Of a DNA stretch of 64,000 nt, positions 55,362 through 64,000 are shown piece by piece. This DNA is from Sphaerolaimus hirsutus (Eukaryota; Nematoda; Chromadorea; Monhysterida; Sphaerolaimidae). The notes under the pieces were generated by a model, which was not told the origin of the DNA, made no database searches, and worked only from the letters and a program-made list of their open reading frames with translations. Where the stretch lies: assembly GCA_964036195.1 (NCBI GenBank), contig OZ038453.1:5099469-5163468 (forward strand), given 5' to 3'. Position numbers and translations under genes: made by a program. Numbering within the stretch: position 1 is the first letter of the stretch; each line of letters starts with the position of its first letter.

Positions 55362-57416
55362 ATGCCTTGGCACATACGCATGCACCACTTTCAAGCAAAC
55401 CGGGATCCAGCACCGGCAATACACACTGAATTAATTTATTTTGGGCCCCACAAGGAGACACCACAGTTGGTGTTATTAGCCCTGGAAAATGGTGAAGCAC
55501 ACCATAATGTACCACTGGCCAACGTCGCTTTAGGGGCAACTCACTCAGAATGCGAATTTTTGGAAGCATATGAAGAACTGAAAAAAGGTTGCATCAGTCC
55601 CATTGCAGCACCACTTTATGAAGTGCTCAAAGGTAAAATACCAAAGTTTGGCAACATGATGTTTGAATGGACTGATGAAATGTTGAGCACCTGGGATATG
55701 CTCAAGCACTGTCTGGGAACACTGCCAGTATTGATTCACCCATGCCAAGATGGCAGACCATTCATTTTGGAGACAGATGCCAGCCAAATTGGATTAGGGG
55801 CAGTGCTATCGCAGCATGACAATCAAGGAAAATTACATCTGATCTCATTCATATCAAAACGTTTGACACACCCACACAAAAACTTTTCAGCAGCAGAGCT
55901 GGAAAGTCTCTGCATAGCCTGGGCAGTGCAGCGTTTGGCAGATTTCGTCGAGGGTCAAAAATTGATCGTAATCACCGACAATTTAGGAATAGAACAGGCG
56001 TTGAAAAGCCCGCATCACAGAAAATTGGAATGTTGGTCTTTATTTGTGCAAGATAAAGTGACCAAGTCCACAGGGCAGGGAAATTCAATTGTGTCACGGA
56101 CACCCTGTCCTGCAACCCAATTGACGAGCCTGAGTTTGGCACAGATGAACTGGCTGTACCCACGGATATTGTCCGTGAATGTCGTTACACACAACTCCCG
56201 GATTCCATTTACCTGGGCCGGTACATCAAGCCAAAGTAATTACTCAACACACCAAGTTCGATGGGGGCGCGATCCACAGGGAAGACCCAGAATTGTGTGA
56301 TGTAATAAATGAGTTGGAAAATGATCCCACAGCCATTGAAAATGTCATTTTGATAGACAATATCCTGTATTGCAAGACACCCACAAAAGATGACTCATAT
56401 GCCATATGGCCACCACATTCATGGCAACAAGTGTGCCTTGAACAGGCGCACATGGGCATCTACACCAGCCACAAAAGTCAGGAAAAAACAATGGATTTTT
56501 TTGTGCCAGTACTTTGCTTGGCCCGGCATGCAATCACAAATCCTGGATTTTTGCAAGCAGTGCGGTGATTGTATGCAGCGCAAACCACATGAACTGCGAC
56601 CACACCCTTTAGGCACCACGGCAACACCTCAGCAACCATTTGATGTGATGCATTTGGATACAATGCAATTTCAATACAATGACAAAAAATCAAAAGTTTT
56701 GGTAGCTGTCGATGCATTCATGAGATATGTGATCGCCTTCCCTTTGTCATCAACGAGGGGGGAAACAGTTGCAAAAGCTGTATTTAAAAACATTTTCTTG
56801 ATTTATGGCGCCCCGCGTCTACTCATTACAGACCAGGGCACAGAATTCCTCAATTCCGACTTCCACTCTTTATGCAAACAATTTGGTGTGCGGCATACAC
56901 CTGTCTTGGCCCATAACCCCGTGGCTAATGGGATGGTTGAGAGGGTGAACGGCCGGTTGCGCGACATTTACGGATTTGTCAAGGCACAACATCCAAAAAC
57001 ACATTGGAAGGAACTGTTGCCTCTAGCGGTTCTCAAACATAACCTGAGCATGAACAAAAATATTACCTGTTGTCCATTTTATCTTATTTTTGGACACCTG
57101 CCACATTGGAATCTCTTTTTCACCATGGCCAAAAGTTCCAATCCCGACCACATTCGTGCAGTAGCACAGACTCAAAGTGACAGAAATCGAGCGTAATACC
57201 AAGCATATTTCAATAGCAAGCCCGGAAGACAAATAAATATTGGAGATCATATAATGATAAGGAAGTTTACGCCTGATAAAACCATGCCACATTTTTCTGG
57301 ACCGTTTCAGGTGGTTGACACATCTGGACCTAATGTGTCCTATCAAAATGGGGAACTTCTTGAGACAGTACCTGGCCGGTACTGTTGGAAAGTTCAACAC
57401 CTGTCTGGGAAATGAG
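55362..57416 (+). pseudogene. Ty3-type RNase H and integrase, broken
   Basis: The first frame (to 56300) has the end of the reverse transcriptase (ISPIAAPLYEVLK) and an RNase H domain with FILETDASQIGLGAVLSQ, FSAAELESLCIAWAV and LIVITDN. A second frame (56390-57196) has the integrase zinc region (FCKQCGDCMQRK), the catalytic core with LDTMQF, ITDQGTEFLNSDF and NPVANGMVERVN (the Asp-Asp-Glu positions), and LPLAVLKHN. Frame changes occur near 56090-56180 and 56510. After a TAA at 57194-57196 the same frame continues to 57416 with the C-terminal FSGPFQVVD motif. No intact enzyme is encoded. Confidence 0.85.
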
Positions 57417-57558
57417 TTGTTGTGTAGCAAAGTGCTTTCATTTTTTTTTATTTTCATTTACACACTTACTGGTTACTTTTCACTTTCCCACATGAAATTC
57501 TGTTTAAATGGTGAGGCCGCATGTGAACGACAAACAAAATAAATGTTAATATAAAAAA

Positions 57559-57867
57559 ATGGCAATGGATTTCAAGCTGTTTTTTGCTGTTGTTTTGATG
57601 GCGTTTTCTGGGGCAGAATCTGGCAGCCGCAAGCACCGACGCAGCAAGTCAGCCAGCGCCAACTCTCCAAGCCTGCCGCCACCGGCCACGCCGACTTATG
57701 AAGAAATACCCGCGGAAGCAGTCGACGTCGACGAGCAGGAACCGGCCCCGGGAACCCGGACACGGCAGTACGAGGAACCGGGACCGAGCACGTCGGCATG
57801 CGCATCTGTGAGTGAGGCGGAAAAACAAGATGAAGCGACAAAACAGGTCTATGAACATATGTTTCAG
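57559..57867 (+). CDS. Exon 1 of a four-exon gene inside the LTR element
   Basis: ATG at 57559 in a good context after an A-run, open to a donor at TTTCAG|GTGCAT. It encodes a hydrophobic start (FKLFFAVVLMAFSGAES) that could be a signal peptide, then a basic Ser-rich stretch and an acidic, Pro-rich region. However, TTTTCTGGGGCAG at about 57604-57616 is also a good splice acceptor, so the hydrophobic start could be intron and the exon might begin at 57617. It has 103 codons and ends in phase 0. Confidence 0.6.
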
Positions 57868-57940
57868 GTGCATTTATGTGTCCATTTGGGAACCTGAGAA
57901 TGTTTTGGCATTTTGACAGTGTTTTGTGGTTGCGGTGCAG

Positions 57941-58774
57941 GACTTTGAGGCACTTGGGGACAAATACCGCCAGCTACGGCGCGGGTTCAACTCCCTGCAG
58001 CAAGAATATGTCAACCGCCATAGGACGGTAGTCAGGTTTTGCGTCAAAAATTGCCAACTAGGCGACGCTTTGCTCAAGTGTGAGGCTGAATCAGCAGCAA
58101 AAAATATCACTATACAAAATCTCACACTGGCTTTGGAACAATTACCGTATTTCTCCGATCAAAGCACCCCTGGTGCTTTACAAAATTGGAGCTATTTTCA
58201 AACTAATTTTGAAGTGCCATGTATAGCACCCTGGTGCAATGCAAATCACAGGGTGCTATACTATGTTTTGTTTGACACCAATAAAATACTAAGGTAAGCG
58301 CGATCATTTGCCTTCACCATGACTCTCTATTCTCCTTTTTAAAGTTGTATGATACTAACTGTATCTACCTAACTATGTATTGCAAATCTGTGATAAATGC
58401 TTTTGCAACAATCCCACGACCCACAAATCTTTGAACTCAAGCACCACTTCAACTGTTTGATTTCGCCGCAGCACGCAAAAGAACGCCGCGCGCCACGCGA
58501 TGCAATTAAATAGGCATAGGCGTGCACAGAGCACACCGCGCGCCACGCGAAAAACTCTTATGCAACAGATGGTCTTCCAAACTTTCCTCTCGGCAATATC
58601 ATTTAGGTGAGACAACAGATAATTACCAAATTTTTTTTTGTGAAATGTAAAGCACCCGGGTGCTTTATACGGAACATAATACCCAGCATAGCACCCCGGG
58701 AGCTTTGAACGGGGGGGTGCTTTGATCGGAGAAATACAGTAGAACTGTCTCAAACATCTGAAAAAGAAAAGATG
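57941..58774 (+). CDS. Exon 2 of the same gene, split by a MITE
   Basis: The acceptor GGTGCAG and a 73-base intron precede it, in phase 0. It encodes DFEALGDKYRQLRRGFNSLQ and a further helical segment with CVKNCQLGDALLKCEAESAA, a likely coiled coil. At codon TTA (58142-58144) a TA-type MITE is inserted (58145-58739). Beyond the second TA the frame continues to a donor AAGATG|GTGGTT. MITE plus TA is 597 bp. The pattern KYRxLRR...LLKCE faintly recalls the INO80E coiled coil; I would not name it on that. Confidence 0.6.
58145..58739. mobile_element. TA-flanked MITE (TCCGATCAAAGCACC family)
   Basis: The ends are CCGTATTTCTCCGATCAAAG and CTTTGATCGGAGAAATACAG, bordered by TA. Inner repeats are AAAGCACCCGGGTGCTTT-like. 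Another copy is at 61684-62168. It interrupts exon 2 of the gene in the LTR element. Confidence 0.88.
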
Positions 58775-58879
58775 GTGGTTTCCATCCAAACTTAAACTAC
58801 CTTTTTTCTGCCAGTTGGTTCTCAAAATTCATGGTTAGTTGGGACCTCAGGTATCAACTATTCATACCCATACACATAG

Positions 58880-58999
58880 ACCAGAAGTGTCGATTTGGAT
58901 GGCTCGCGGTTTTATCGACGACCAGAATTTGGGCCCTTGATGCGCTTTGATGGACACATGGATGTGAGCCCGTTGGAGCTGCGCCGCCACATGGTGCAG
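58880..58999 (+). CDS. Exon 3 of the four-exon gene
   Basis: Between ACACATAG and CAG|GTTGGG, 120 bases, phase 0 at both ends. It reads TRSVDLDGSRFYRRPEFGPL, then MRFDGHMDVSPLELRRHMVQ, a compact, plausible protein segment. The unspliced frame stops 51 bases later. No family is recognised. Confidence 0.6.
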
Positions 59000-59076
59000 G
59001 TTGGGCATGCCACAGCACCAATTTTTGAGTTTTTTGGCTTTTTGGGCTGACACCACCTAGGCCAACATTGTCACAG

Positions 59077-59322
59077 GCATGGACTTTGGAGCCCGTGGAT
59101 GTCGACGTGGATGTCGCGGGACCCAGCCATCAACGGCCTTCAGCTGTTCAACGTGTCACAAATGCCGTGCAGCAACGTTACCCGCAGAGACATTTCAGTC
59201 GATGCAGAACTCTGGTACCAAAAAGCTACCACAATTACAACAGAAAATTCGCTCACAACAAGGCACCATGTCACCACAGGGGGTTTATTCACAGTTTCCA
59301 AACACCCAAAGCCCCAACATAA
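59077..59322 (+). CDS. Exon 4 of the four-exon gene
   Basis: The acceptor TTGTCACAG is followed in phase 0 by AWTLEPVDVDVDVAGPSHQR and a basic, Asn/His-rich tail (YPQRHFSRCR, HNYNRKFAHNK), ending with TAA. The two other frames over this stretch are also open, so the choice of frame rests on the phase agreement with exon 3. With exons 1-3 the product would be about 300 residues. Confidence 0.5.
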   Translation, partial: AWTLEPVDVDVDVAGPSHQRPSAVQRVTNAVQQRYPQRHFSRCRTLVPKSYHNYNRKFAHNKAPCHHRGFIHSFQTPKAPT

Positions 59323-59540
59323 CAACAAGCGTTTGCGCTTGCGTTCCCAGTCGCGTTAAAGTTTCTTTTCTTTTTCGTTAAAGTTTTGTTAAACAAAGTT
59401 TCTTTTTGGTCAAAAAACAAAGAGTGAATGGGGGATTGAAAAATTGAAAAATGTGTATAGTTTGCGTGCATGAAAAGCTTCTTTTTTGCTTGGTTTTATG
59501 CATGGAAGCTTATTTTTGTTCTTTTATGGGAGAGGTGTGA

Positions 59541-59679
59541 TGTTGGATTATGTGGTGATTTGAGCATTTCAATGGTTTTCCCTCTTGGGACTTATTTAAT
59601 TGATGGTTAGACGGGTTAAAGTGGTTGAACGAATAAACAGCAGCCTCATAATCTCTCCAAACTATCTGGGACCCCAAAA
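59541..59679 (+). repeat. 3' LTR
   Basis: 139 bp, TGTTGGATTATGTGG to GGGACCCCAAAA; partner of 54740-54878. Followed by the target gctcagctg. Confidence 0.88.
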
Positions 59680-60401
59680 GCTCAGCTGTATTTCTATTTA
59701 ACCTTTGCATGACATTTCGTGAATAGTATCAAGCTTTCCTTACAGTAGTAAATTCAGAGTAAAAACGAGGGCTTCAAAAGAAATTAATAATTAGCGGAAA
59801 ATTAGTACAAAAACAATTAAATATAATTAAACAATTAGTTAATTAGTTACAAGTGATTTTTCAATAAAGTAAAATTAGTAGTTTTACCTTACAACCATAT
59901 TACATCCAAATATGAACGTTTTTCTACAAGCTTTTCCTGAGTTATAAACATGTGCTGGCAGGCCGACTCCCCTCCCCTAAAATGCTAACACAAATTTCAG
60001 CTATGGCTGAACCTAGCTTAAACAACAAATTTTTCAAAACGATATTGATGTATATGGCGAACCAAACTCAGGTGGGTCACCGACCTTCTCCAGCATGTAT
60101 ATAGCAGTGGGGGGTGGGGGTATCGAGTATATAACCCCAAAATTTTGAATGAATTGCCCCACTACAGCTGGAGATATGGTATCCGGCACCAAGTCAGAAA
60201 GTGGGTGCTGGACCTGGCGTGCCCCCTGTTTAGTTGGAACAAACCCTGTTCTAACATGCCTTAAATATTGTTTTAACGTGTGTTCTGTATTACCCAGAAC
60301 ACAAACTACATCTAACTCTCTTTACACTCAATGGGGATGGGGGTTATTTTGAGGTTTATAGTGGCCATTTTGAGGGGGGGGGGGGTTTCGTGGAAATACG
60401 G
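59680..60401. other. Copy 2 non-coding DNA ending in a MITE right half
   Basis: Equivalent of about 5036-6127 plus 18301 onward. The CACTA-like site is empty near 59940. The uninterrupted right half of a TA-type MITE occupies 60265-60401 (…tttcgtggaaatacggTA). Confidence 0.6.
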
Positions 60402-60403
60402 TA

Positions 60404-61572
60404 CACTCATTCAGTAAAACATTCATTGGAGACCATCATCCACACTCATTTAAATTGATTTTACAACTATCTTATGTCATCATAGCACACTGAGCTGTAA
60501 TCACAGCTTCATGGAAAATTAGGTTAATAAAATTGTTGCTCTGGGAAGATGTATATCACAGATAATAGTTATGGAAAATACTGATGGAAAAATACAAAAA
60601 TTTACCACACAATTTACCACACACACATGAACAATTATGATAATCAAATGAAATTCCCACACATCAAAGATATATAGTACTGCTACTAGTAATTCTGATG
60701 TTACAATGCTTTCTTTATTCTTCTGTTAATAATTTTCCTGTGAAAAATTAATTCTGTTCCATTGTAATTTTCTGTTGAGCTGAAATTTTAGCTTATCATC
60801 AAATGTGTTCAACCTCTTAATCCATGCATCATCTAACAATTGTTGCTCTTTAAAAACAATTTATTAGATAAAGCAAAAGCGCTGACAAAAGGCGTCAAGC
60901 CAGAGATGTAGTTATTGCATAATCGCTATGGTCAATATAAAGGGAGGATATATCGATAAGCAGCTGCTTGAGTCTGGTATTGTTTTTCATGAATTAAAAT
61001 TTACTACTTTTATTTTTGTTGAGACAACATTTTGTTCTGTAGTTGAATGAAATATTTTTTATTTTATTGTTTCAGTTTCAATATGATAGTTAATTCCCAC
61101 CTACAAATGGTACCATTTGTAAAGTGGCATTTACACTGTCACGTGTGCCCACAAATTTTTTTGGGCTGTCATGTCATGAAAATCTCAATCACTCGTTTAG
61201 CCTAGGGCTTAACGATGCTGCATAAAAGAAATGGAACCAACAGTTGTCCTCAACACAATGATCAAAGTGTTGTTAAGGACACTCCCAAATGATGTTGACA
61301 CGATTTGGGAAGCACTGTGAAGCACCTGCAAGTATAGTGCAGTCAGTTCATACGATCTCCTTATGGATACACTTTACATCACTTCACACTTCTTCAAGTG
61401 GGGGAATTATTCAAGTAAACATGGTCTTCAGTAAGTAAACAGCATACAAATCACCATTTTCATGACAAGTCACTGTGCCAACATTTATTACTGGTAGCAT
61501 AGCCAGATTTCATGAAAAACATACAATTAAGGCAGTTTTAACTATTTGGGCTTTGATTTCCCAGACCAGGGG
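60404..61572. other. Copy 2 non-coding DNA
   Basis: Equivalent of 18320-20274 without the hAT-like element (empty site CACTGAGC at 60488-60495). No gene is seen. Confidence 0.5.
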
Positions 61573-62657
61573 TCAGTCCCGCAAGTTGACAAGTGCTTTA
61601 CTCTAGACTTTTAACTTGACTGTTGACTTTTGACTGACTTGACTTAAAGTAAAAATTCCATTGAACACAGTTCACGTGTTGTACCGTATTTCTCCAATCA
61701 AGGCACCCCGGGTGCTTTACAAAATTGGAGCACTTTTTGAACTACTTTTCAAGTGCCGTTTATAGCCCTGGTGCAATGCAAATCACTGGGTGCTATACTA
61801 TAGTAGAGTTGAAATGCTTTTGATGAACTTCAGCAATATTCCCATGACCCAGAAATCACTGAACACAAGCGCCACTTCAAGTTGCTCTGGTGAATTACAC
61901 CAGAAGCGTTTGATGTGGCCGCAGCATGCAATTAAATATGTGTGAAATGTGTGCAAAACAACGCCGCGTGCCATGCAAACAAATTCCCATGCAACAGATG
62001 GTCTTGTGATCTTTCCTCTCCGCAATATTATTTACGATAAGAGATGATCACCAAAAAATTTTCGGATGAGAAGTAAAGCACCCGGGTGCTTTACTTGGAA
62101 CAATTTGCACAGCACAGCACCCCGGGAGCTTTGAATGGGGGGGGGGTGCTTTGATCGGAGAAATACGGTACATATGTAAGGGTAATGCAGCAGAAAGAAT
62201 CCAAATGAGTGGAACAGCATGCACGGTACCTTGCAAATGGGAGGATTGTTTTATACAGTCAAACGTATGCCATGCACATCGTAAACAGTGTGATGTAATG
62301 ATCTGAAAATGTTTATATGGTTAAAGTGTACCTGTTACTGAGTGTTCATTAGTGTGTGTGTGTGAGAGGAGCGTAACCTTGTAGGAGGTAGGGCTCCACA
62401 TCTCTTTAACTGTAATGTAATGTAATGTAACTTAACCCATAACTTTGCTCTTGACTTTTAACTTATTTAACTTTTGACTTTGCTCTTGACTTTTATCATG
62501 ACCCTTGACTTTTTCACTTGCGGAGCTGGCAAGTGACAAAGTCAAGAGTCAAGTTGAGAGTCAAGAGAAAAGTCAAGAGTCAAGTTGACAGTCAAGATAA
62601 AAGTCAAGACTCAAGTTGAGAGTCAAGAGTGAAGCATGTGTCAACTTGTGGGACTGG
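61573..62657. repeat. CTTGAC palindrome, copy 2, opened by an insertion
   Basis: The same outer arms as 20275-20543. The middle has gained about 800 bases, including a MITE, a (TG)n tract near 62357-62368 and a (TAATG)n tract near 62413-62430. Confidence 0.7.
61684..62168. mobile_element. TA-flanked MITE (TCCGATCAAAGCACC family)
   Basis: The ends are CCGTATTTCTCCAATCAAGG and CTTTGATCGGAGAAATACGG with TA on both sides (61682-61683, 62169-62170). Same family as 58145-58739. Confidence 0.85.
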
Positions 62658-62918
62658 TCCAGCCATACCGTGGCGTCTGCATGAGGAAATGCACATACAA
62701 TGGTTGGTTTATTTCCTCCTTAATTCCATTTTGATATTTTATTTTATTATTTATTTTATTTAAAATAGTTTAGTCTTTTGAAGAAATCTAATTGCTGTGA
62801 TTTATCGGCTAGATTGAAAAAGCAAGGGTAACTTTTATGTTTTTGATATTGAGAAATTCTGAAGAAAATGTTCCCACTCAAACATAATGACAAAATTGAT
62901 ATCACATTATTCAATAAT

Positions 62919-63566
62919 CAGAGTTGTGAAACATATGTATGCCTACGTGGAATAAGCAGTATTTGGGTATGTATATTTACACTTATGCCAACTCTTACAC
63001 TTTCACAAAATACCCTTGCACTTTGTTATGCTTTCCTGGATGAAATACCCTGGGACTGGGAATGTTTTCTTTCAAATTTCTTTGTTTTATGTGAACATAC
63101 AGAGTATGTCAAATGTACAAATAATTAGGATTTTCTCCAAAACTATCAAGTTTGTGATGAGCATTTGTGGTATTCTACAGTTTCACATCCACTTTTGTAA
63201 AAAAGACAAAATGAAAAGAAATTTACCGGCCACACACAAAGACATGGAGTATTACATTACTTTATCAGAAACACTGAAAAAGCACCATGTTTGAAAAAGG
63301 CAACAAAATTTTTAAATAATGCATGAAAATGATTTATTAAGTATCTAAAAGTGAACACAGTGGTGTTTTCCGATGCTCAACAGTGAGAGCGCTTTCTAAA
63401 AATAATTTTTCAAGCTTACACTCTCTTTACGCTTTCCTCCATACTTATGCTTTAGTATAAATACTCAATGCTTTTAAAATACCTTATGCTTTAGTATAAA
63501 TACTCCAAATATGGAAAGTGAATTTACACTTATGCTTTCTAAAATACCAGTATTTTGACAACTCTA
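62919..63566. mobile_element. hAT-like element, CAGAGTTG ends (copy 2)
   Basis: The ends are CAGAGTTGTGAAAC and ...TTTTGACAACTCTA. The flanks tcaataat and gtaataat agree at six of eight bases. Copy 1 keeps only the right part (to 20849), so the element predates the duplication and was partly lost there. Confidence 0.7.
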
Positions 63567-63804
63567 GTAATAATGTATCCCAGGGAACGAAGTGGCAGAG
63601 TATAAACTATGTTGCAAAAAGTACCATACATGTGGAAATCGTAACTGCAATTCATGGACATTTTTATTAGGGCAGTCACTGACTAGACTAGTGATGGAAA
63701 AGCACCTGAAATAAATAGCGTTGGGTGCTGCTGGGATAGTGTCAACAAGTGATTGTTACTATTTCAGTGTGTTCATTGATACAGAAACGGTTTATGAAGT
63801 AGCA

Positions 63805-64000
63805 ATGTTATGTACCATCTTTCATCGAAATACCCCCAGGCAGGCTGGCCGCGAGTTTTCCGCGCGTGAACAACACCGCGCTCATTTTGAGCGCGCAGAA
63901 ACGATTTTGGTTCCGCGCGTAGAGTATATTCCTACGCGCGCGCATTAGGTTCACAGGAAAAACGAGCATGGAGCTACGCGTCAACGCGCGCGTTTACACA
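63805..64000. other. CGCG-rich sequence after the duplication ends
   Basis: The match with copy 1 stops at about 63804. The following bases are rich in GCGCGC and CGCGCGT motifs, unlike anything else in the window, probably the start of another repeat array cut by the window. Confidence 0.4.

Larger units (their letters stand above)
54740..59679 (+). mobile_element. LTR retrotransposon (Ty3-type pol), 4.94 kb, internally deleted
   Basis: Two direct repeats of 139 bp flank RNase H and integrase remnants. Copy 1 has the empty site aagatcgctcagctg near 5030. The target duplication is about 4 bp (actc/gctc). A tRNA-type primer site TGGTGGACATG follows the left LTR at 54881. A purine tract GGGAGAGG (59528-59535) precedes the right LTR. 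Gag, protease and most of the reverse transcriptase are missing. A multi-exon gene lies between integrase and the right LTR. Confidence 0.9.
50491..63804. repeat. Copy 2 of the direct duplication
   Basis: Matches 1-21090. It lacks the hAT-like elements at 2083 and 18412, the CACTA-like element and the LINE. It has instead the LTR retrotransposon at 54740-59679, a MITE within the palindrome (61684-62168) and a complete CAGAGTTG element at 62919-63566. The gag remnant continues left of 50491; the corresponding part of copy 1 lies outside the window. Confidence 0.93.

Noticed and set aside
54799-55434. 211-codon frame after the 5' LTR
   Set aside because: It begins inside the LTR and shows no gag, protease or RT motif; probably a chance frame or unrecognisable remnant.

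Overview
The window is animal nuclear DNA, probably from an invertebrate. It is about two thirds A+T and is dominated by nested transposable elements. The few coding pieces outside the large elements are short exons with GT-AG borders. A BEL/Pao-type reverse transcriptase fragment is present, and that family is known only from animals. I see no bacterial operons, CRISPR arrays, rRNA genes or tRNA genes. I cannot name the species.

Large-scale layout: positions 1 to about 21090 reappear in the same orientation at about 50491 to 63804. The two copies differ by small substitutions and by whole elements present in only one of them. This is either a tandem duplication or two haplotypes of one locus placed end to end. 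An exactly 200-N gap (41545-41744) lies between them. Because one copy often preserves the empty target site, several insertions can be dated and delimited directly.

Copy 1 (1-21090) holds a TATCGA-rich hAT-like element (2083-2858), a large palindrome with a nested TA-flanked MITE (2968-4326), a small CACTA-like element (5300-5682), and a minus-strand non-LTR retrotransposon of about 12.2 kb (6128-18300). From its 5' end the retrotransposon encodes a coiled-coil protein, an RGG-rich protein, further open frames, a long frame with hydrophobic segments leading into an AP-endonuclease domain, and the reverse transcriptase with a C-terminal CCHC-like motif. An 811-bp hAT-like element splits the endonuclease from the reverse transcriptase. 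ORF1 and ORF2 are punctuated by A+T-rich, stop-free segments bounded by GT...AG.

The unique middle (21090-48500) carries three phase-matched exons of a Thr-rich protein gene (22766-22898, 33023-33147, 33691-34203). It also holds nested hAT-like elements with exact 8-bp target duplications, several TA-flanked MITEs, a 1.2-kb palindrome, and a 3.4-kb satellite with higher-order structure (43025-46425).

Next come minus-strand retroviral-type gag and env-like remnants (48525-50516). Copy 2 follows, containing an LTR retrotransposon (54740-59679, 139-bp LTRs). That element has RNase H and integrase remnants and a four-exon gene downstream of integrase. The exons of the Thr-rich gene are the only host coding sequence I can argue for with some confidence. 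Most of the rest is the product of repeated insertion into earlier insertions.
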